Assembly (NCBI GenBank): GCA_946902985.2 | Contig: CAMPQE020000052.1 | Coordinates: 248,001-312,000 of the forward strand | From: Meconema thalassinum | Lineage: Eukaryota; Arthropoda; Insecta; Orthoptera; Tettigoniidae | DNA length: 64,000 nucleotides | Reading direction: 5' to 3' | Part shown: positions 59,264 through 64,000 of the stretch, in pieces | Numbering within the stretch: the first letter of the stretch is position 1 | Layout of the letters: the number at the start of each line of letters is the position of its first letter | The notes under the pieces: model-generated | The model's database searches: none | The model's input: only the letters and a program-made list of their open reading frames with translations | Told to the model about the DNA's origin: nothing | Program-made: the position numbers and the translations under genes

Positions 59264-59516
59264 GAAAGAAATATTAAATTAATTAATTGGTATTCTGCCC
59301 AAAGGCAGGTCCGAGCCTCCGAAGAGGCTACCCCCAGCCGGAGTTAACTTGCGGTAGGGTGGCCAGGGCCTTTCCGCTCCTCATGTTGGCCAACAGCGCG
59401 CAGTGCCTAGAACCGGCATACCATCCAAGTTCTGACTGCGCCCAATGTTGCTTAACTGCGGAGTTCTGTTGGGATCCGGTGTTTCAACACGGTTAGGCCG
59501 TTGGCGAAAGAAATAT
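59264..59516 (-). mobile_element. 5S-rRNA-derived SINE (SINE3 type) with target duplications
   Basis: On the minus strand a full-length 5S-like head (59505 to 59389, 117 bases) starts GCCAACGGCC and ends GCTGTTGGC, matching the ends of insect 5S rRNA. The internal pol III promoter regions are readable as AGTTAAGCAACATTGGGCGC and GAACTTGGATGG. A body follows with GCCTCTTCGGAGGCTCGGAC and TGCCTTTGGGCAGAATACC, then an AATTAATTAA-type tail to 59275. Exact 11-bp direct repeats (GAAAGAAATAT) lie at 59264-59274 and 59506-59516. The element has the parts expected of a complete SINE copied by a LINE partner. Several substitutions in the 5S part show that it is not a functional 5S gene. Confidence 0.92.
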
Positions 59517-59910
59517 ACAAGATAAAATGTATAAAGACAGGTATAGTAGAATGTAACGTATTTTGATTTGGTTAAGACGAGAATATACGGACCGTTCTCT
59601 AATTTAGAAAGTCCTATCAACTTTGGTTCCATAAAATAATAGAAAGATAATGAGATCGCATACTAAAAGGTTTTTAAATGATGATGTGACAGAATTTGCA
59701 TAAGAAAAGAACAGGAATGAAAATACCAGAGGTTTTTAAGTAATTGTGAAGGGAATGGAATGTATACGCGTTAGAAGACTTGTAATTTGAATTACTGAAT
59801 TTCGTGGATACCTAGAGTATTCAGAGAAATGGGATTATTTATTATTATTGCGTGTACTAGAAATGAATACGAAAGCGTAGGTATTGACGCTACCTTGTGT
59901 TTTGTGGTAA

Positions 59911-60912
59911 TACGAGGCACGTCCAGAAAGAAAGTTCCGTTTGGTAATATAAATTGTGTACAGATACTGCAAAATTATTTATTGCACAACATTCTACACT
60001 TCTTAAAACTACTTTTCCACATAACTGCCGAACTTTTTCAGGCATTTGTCATAGCGTGGCACAAGTTTTTGGATACCTTCTTCATAGAAGTTTGCCGCCT
60101 GTGTCTTCAACTAGTTGGAAACATCTTCTTTCAGCTCGTCGTTATTGTTGAAGTGTTGACCGCCAAGGGAAGACTTGAGATGTGTGAACAGATGAAAGTC
60201 GCTAGGAGCGAGTTCAGGGCTGTAAAGAGGGTGGTCAAACACGTTCCAGCCAAATCCCTGTAGGAGGTTTTTCGTCACATTTGCAGTGTGTGGTCATGAG
60301 TTGTCGTGAAGAAAAACAACACCTTTTGACAGCAATCCTCGGCGTTTATTCTGTATTGCGCGGCGCAATTTCCTAAGTGTCTCGCAGTAAGCATCTGCGT
60401 TATTGTTTGACCACGCGGTAAGAAATCAATGAGTAAGATGCCTTTCCAGTCCCAGAACACTGTGCACATCATTTTCCGAGGTGTCAAGATTTGTTTCGGC
60501 TTAACCTTTGCTGGGGATGAAGTGTGCCTCCATTCCATTGATTGCCGCTTACTTTCAGGGGTGTCGTAAGAAACCCAAGTTTCATCTCCTGTGACTATCT
60601 GTGTCAGAAATTCTTCGCCGCCTTCATTGTAACGGGTCAAAAACTGAAGTGCACTACCCATCCGTTTTGTTTTGTGTTGCTCTGTAAGAATCTTTGGTAC
60701 CCAACGTCGGCAAAGTTTACGAAAGTTCAGTTTTTCGGTAACAATTTCATGAATTAGTGATCGTGAGATTTGGGGAAATTCCATAGCGAGAGCACTAATT
60801 GTAAACCTGCGGTTTTCCCGGATATTGTCATCAATCGCGTGAACCAGTTCTTCTGTTACCAAAGATAGACACCCACTTCGTTCTTCATCGTGCACTTCAC
60901 TACGTCCTTGAA
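59911..60912 (-). pseudogene. mariner transposase, 5'-truncated and frameshifted
   Basis: This is a Tc1/mariner transposase, which cuts and pastes DNA at TA sites. Reading begins part-way into the N-terminal DNA-binding region (GRSEVHDEERSG). It continues through RRFTISALAMEFPQISRSL, WVPKIL, the first catalytic Asp in VTGDETWVSYDTPESKRQ, and FLPRGQTI. One frameshift and a stop near 60285-60300 disrupt the LHDN motif, but the second Asp (HDN) and third Asp (SPELAPSDFHLF) remain 34 residues apart, the D34D spacing of mariner. The C-terminus (FYEEGIQKLVPRYDKC) ends at about 60025. A terminal repeat-like TACGAGGCACGTCCAGAAAG starts at TA 59911. The 5' end, about 60 residues plus its inverted repeat, is missing and joins a LINE. 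Confidence 0.92.
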
Positions 60913-61720
60913 GATGGGCAAGATAGGCATTCCTTTTTGACATTGATGAGAGACAGAATTCCTTCATTGTTGTCATCAAACCAGTCTTGTCTTTTCCGCA
61001 CTATAAAACCAATGGGTTCCTAAGCTGACTGGGTGATAATCTTCTGTAGTGTGGCCCATTCTTGCTGAATGTCATTCGTTACTGGGTTTTCTGATAACTG
61101 GGTGACGAAGCTGTTTCCAAAATGTTTATAGATGGATTCATCCTGAAGTTGGGATGTATTGAACTTCTTTGTTGGCAAATTTTTGATGTTCCTATGTGGT
61201 TTAGGTCTGATGGATATCCTGAGCTTATATATAAGATGTTTATGATCTGTCCAACAATCGTCTATGTTCCTTGCTGTTCTGGTAATAAGAGTGTCATTCT
61301 TATCACATTGCCGGGTAATGATATAATCAAGAATGTGCCAATGTTTGGGACGAGGATGCATCCACGTGGGTTTGAAGCGGTTAGGTAGCAGGAACTGCGT
61401 GTTGGTAATGAAAAGTTCGTGTTCTACACAAAGACCAAGAAGCAACAGCCCATTGCGATTACATTTTCCAAATCCCTGTTTGCCTATCACATTATTCCAT
61501 AGCCTGTGATCTTCCCCAAATCTGGCATTGAAATCACCGAGGAGCAAGAGTTTATCTGCAGATGGTACCCTGGAGTTGATTTCACTTAGCTGATTATAGA
61601 ATTGAGTCTTTACTTCATCATCAGAATCTAAGGTAGGAGCATAGGCAGAGATGAGTGTCATAAAGGAACCTCCTGAGAGTGGTATGCGGAGAGTCATGAG
61701 CCTTTCGCTGATTGCAATGG
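60912..61720 (-). pseudogene. LINE endonuclease-domain fragment
   Basis: The minus frame 61697-61020 encodes an apurinic-endonuclease-like (EEP) domain of a non-LTR retrotransposon. It reads FMTLISAYAPTLDSDDE, LLLLGDFNARFGEDHRLW, NRNGLLLLGLCVEHELFITN, WMHPRPKHWHILDYIITR and CWTDHKHLIYKLRI, which cover the conserved GDFN, hydrophobic and SDH-like (TDH) motifs. After a stop at 61020 the pre-RT linker is still readable (KRQDWFDDNNEGILSLI). The RT domain is absent because the sequence switches to mariner at about 60912. It belongs to a different family from the RTE copy at 24.1 kb, and I do not assign a clade. Confidence 0.9.
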
Positions 61721-61770
61721 GCGTAACCCTTGTTTGAAGGGCCAGAACAGCAAGGTCATCTGCCCCTACT
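61718..61770 (-). mobile_element. SINE 3'-end-like scrap (tentative)
   Basis: On the minus strand GGGGCAGATGACCTTGCTG with CTGGCCCTTCAAACAAG resembles the SINE 3' end seen at 26518-26576. It directly precedes the LINE fragment. A similar piece lies near 62045-62080. Confidence 0.35.
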
Positions 61771-62785
61771 CTCTATTAGATTCACGTGGTCTTCTTCAGT
61801 TTTAAGATCTTGTGAACAAATGTTATTGAACACAACATCTTGCATTACTAATTAACTGATCACTCCAATATCTGAATCACGACAGAAGTCAGCTGATGTC
61901 ACTACTAATTCTTGATTTACACCTTTACATGGATAACTACCGATTGAGATTACTGTAAATTATCTCTACTGCACGGGAAATATGAGCTAAAGTACGTAAA
62001 TATAAATTTTTAGTTACTTCTTGAGGATTTACGGAGCGGAACTACCACGTCATCTGCCCCTATATGTATTTTATTTATTGCTTATTTAGCCATGTTCAAC
62101 AGCGCATGAGGCACCTTCATCTGTTAACAGGGCGCACTCACTGACGTCACTCCTGTAGCCAACATGCAGGATACAAAATACACGGCGCAGGTCTGACCTG
62201 GATAAAGATTAATGATGCGCGAGTACCCCACAAAAACCAGGGGAGTATATATGGCTGCTAGGAAATAATTATTGGTCGAGGCAAAGGCCATCGGTCTGGA
62301 TTCAACAAACGTAAGCACATAACGGCGGACACATCTGGAGTGATCTAAAAGGAGGACGGTGCGCGGGCTATGGACAGTATTACAGTAGGACATTATTACA
62401 TAATTTCCTGATTTACTTTTCATCTTTAGAAAAGGTATTTTGGTTTATTTCAATATTTGAGGACATTTTATCGTACGATGCTGTCTCATTCAGTGTTACA
62501 CAATTTTGACCACTACCGCCAGCGAGGCTTCTATACCGTAATCTTGTATATTTTAAATGTGGTCACGATCTTAACTCGGCAAAAGCCATACACTCTATTC
62601 TCACCGAGGCTCCTCCTCCGGTGTTGGAGCTAGCAATGGATCAGTGTTATATTTGAAGTGTGCGATTGGTGACTTTCTTCACGTCGCTTTGGGCTGCCTA
62701 ATGTGCATATCTACGTCACTGTTTCTTCGTTTTATTAAAGATAATTCGGTACATGAGGAGTTACTGTAATTTATTCCCCAATGAT
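61771..62785. other. Gene-free stretch before the R2-like LINE
   Basis: No gene is recognised. The 62500-62785 part becomes GC-richer (ACCGAGGCTCCTCCTCCGG) and may be 5' UTR of the R2-like element that follows, which is inference. No 28S rDNA-like sequence is seen here. Confidence 0.4.
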
Positions 62786-62841
62786 GCACATAAAGCCACC
62801 AACATAGGCAGACTGAGAGCCATAGTACTGGCAGTACGAAC

Positions 62842-64000
62842 ATGGATACCGTAGTGCTTGAGGAGAACCGACTCAACAAGAACAACAACAATAATAACAT
62901 CAATAACAACAATAATGCCGATGTCCACATCCACATCCCTACTACCAATGTAGGGGAGGATTACGTTTCAACCAATCCAACACCATTTCAGCAGGAATGG
63001 CTCGATAAAATCAAGGGTTCTGAGCCGTTTGAGGCTTTTGAGCGGGCAGCTGACGATTGGATTCTACAGCTGCCCGCCAAAATGAAAGAGGAGGCCAACA
63101 AACCCAATAATGCTGGGCCTCCTCCACCTCCGGCTCAAGTTCAGCCCCACCCACGTCCAAACCGCGGCAGAGGCAGAGGTAGAGGTGGAGGCCGAGGCCG
63201 AGGCCGCGGCCGTGGCGGAGCCAGACCTGCTGAACATATTATAAATCCTCCCCCAGTTGGTGATTATAATGGACTGAGGTGTGACCCTGTGGCCGCCTCA
63301 CGGATTCAGAAACTATATAGAGCTAATAAGAAGAAAGCTGTCCGTGAGGTGACGCAGGGCCAGTCTCAGTATTGCGATGTGGACAAGGCTAGAATTACCC
63401 AATTCTACAGGGATGTGTTCTCCAGAAGCAACTTCCAGCCGTCGGCTGCCCCCGAAAACATCCCTGGCTTTGTAGACCGCGAGGACCCTGAGGGTGAGGA
63501 GGAGAGGCTAATGAAGAACTTCTCCTCCAAAGAGGTGTGGGATCGCCTCACGAGGACGGGTAATACTGCACCGGGTCCGGATGGGGTGCCCTATTGGGCC
63601 CTCAAGAAGTTTGACCCAGGTGCAGTTGTCCTGACGGCAATCTTCAACTATTGCTTTCATGCCAACAGGACACCCGCCTCGTGGAAAAAGACAAATACTA
63701 TCTTGATCTTCAAGAAAGGTGATCCCATGGACCTCTCGAACTGGAGGCCCCTCACCCTAGGGTCTTGCGTGAGCAAGCTCTACTCCGCGGTCATCTCGGA
63801 CAGGTTGAATAAAGAGGTCGGAGCATCGGGGAGAATATCTTGGGCGCAGAAGGGGTTTACTGAGAACGAAGGCTGCGTCGAGCACACATTTATACTACAA
63901 TCAGTCATTGATGATGCTCGACGCAGGCGTCGCAAGGCCGTTGTCGCTTGGCTCGACCTTGCGAACGCATTCCCCTCTCTGCCCCATGCTTTCATTAGGA
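62842..64000 (+). CDS. R2-like LINE ORF (reverse transcriptase), partial at window end
   Basis: The frame is open for 386 codons from ATG 62842 and runs off the window. An in-frame stop lies about 57 bases upstream of this first ATG. Residues 12-26 are Asn-rich. Residues about 100-128 form an RGRG-box (RGRGRGRGGGRGRGRGRG), probably nucleic-acid binding. An R2-type linker follows (RIQKLYRANKKKAVREV). From about residue 238 the RT domain is clear: NTAPGPDGVPYWALKKF, then ILIFKKGDPMDLSNWRPLTL, then motif A in VVAWLDLANAFPSLPH, with its catalytic Asp. No stop or frameshift interrupts it. Base composition is markedly more GC-rich than the surroundings, and both points suggest a young copy. The order resembles R2/RLE-type LINEs, but the usual N-terminal Cys-His finger is not visible, and the endonuclease end lies outside the window. 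Confidence 0.88.
   Translation, partial: MDTVVLEENRLNKNNNNNNINNNNNADVHIHIPTTNVGEDYVSTNPTPFQQEWLDKIKGSEPFEAFERAADDWILQLPAKMKEEANKPNNAGPPPPPAQVQPHPRPNRGRGRGRGGGRGRGRGRGGARPAEHIINPPPVGDYNGLRCDPVAASRIQKLYRANKKKAVREVTQGQSQYCDVDKARITQFYRDVFSRSNFQPSAAPENIPGFVDREDPEGEEERLMKNFSSKEVWDRLTRTGNTAPGPDGVPYWALKKFDPGAVVLTAIFNYCFHANRTPASWKKTNTILIFKKGDPMDLSNWRPLTLGSCVSKLYSAVISDRLNKEVGASGRISWAQKGFTENEGCVEHTFILQSVIDDARRRRRKAVVAWLDLANAFPSLPHAFIR

Noticed and set aside
59389..59505. A functional 5S rRNA gene
   Set aside because: It has several substitutions, is joined to a SINE body and tail and is flanked by target duplications, so it is a SINE.

Overview
The window looks like intergenic DNA from a large, repeat-rich insect genome, most likely a polyneopteran such as an orthopteran or stick insect. 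That placement is inferred from the repeats: degenerate TTAGG-type (arthropod telomere) DNA, tRNA- and 5S-derived SINEs, RTE-type LINEs, a mariner and C2H2 zinc-finger exons with splice-like borders. There are no operons, and I see no rRNA locus or functional tRNA gene. Almost every long open frame is a fragment of a decayed mobile element or pseudogene.

Layout. From 1 to 14.9 kb lie a small degenerate tandem repeat, pieces of one LINE family (RT at 2.0-2.8 kb, C-terminal ends at 4.5 and 12.3-13.0 kb), SINE scraps, a near-perfect 420-bp tandem duplication (9.55-10.39 kb) and a decayed RTE copy (13.5-14.6 kb). From 14.96 to 20.9 kb two 1.86-kb direct repeats flank a 2.2-kb non-coding centre, resembling a non-autonomous LTR element on the minus strand. 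From 22.6 to 27.1 kb a C2H2 zinc-finger pseudogene is split by an RTE LINE with an 8-bp target duplication, and that LINE is itself split by a 59-bp SINE end with an 11-bp duplication. From 27 to 36 kb there is mostly anonymous AT-rich DNA with SINE and RTE remnants. A 16-copy, 102-bp satellite lies at 36.2-37.85 kb. A broken F-box/LRR gene on the minus strand (39.5-41.2 kb) carries a 50-bp minisatellite inside its LRR region.

The most striking object is a 15.2-kb foldback element at 42,347-57,557. Its inverted arms are 5.07 and 5.30 kb, its ends begin 5'-AG, and it is flanked by the 6-bp direct repeat CTCAAT. Its 4.84-kb centre holds a FLYWCH-type zinc-finger gene, a telomere-like repeat block and several minisatellites. 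The termini fit the Polinton/Maverick pattern, but no polymerase, integrase or capsid gene is visible. It is best described as a non-autonomous, unusually long-armed element of uncertain superfamily.

From 57.6 kb to the end come a complete 5S-rRNA-derived SINE with an 11-bp target duplication, a 5'-truncated mariner fused to a LINE endonuclease fragment, and the uninterrupted 5' part of a GC-rich R2-like LINE ORF that runs off the window. This last ORF is the only long frame that looks young and intact.
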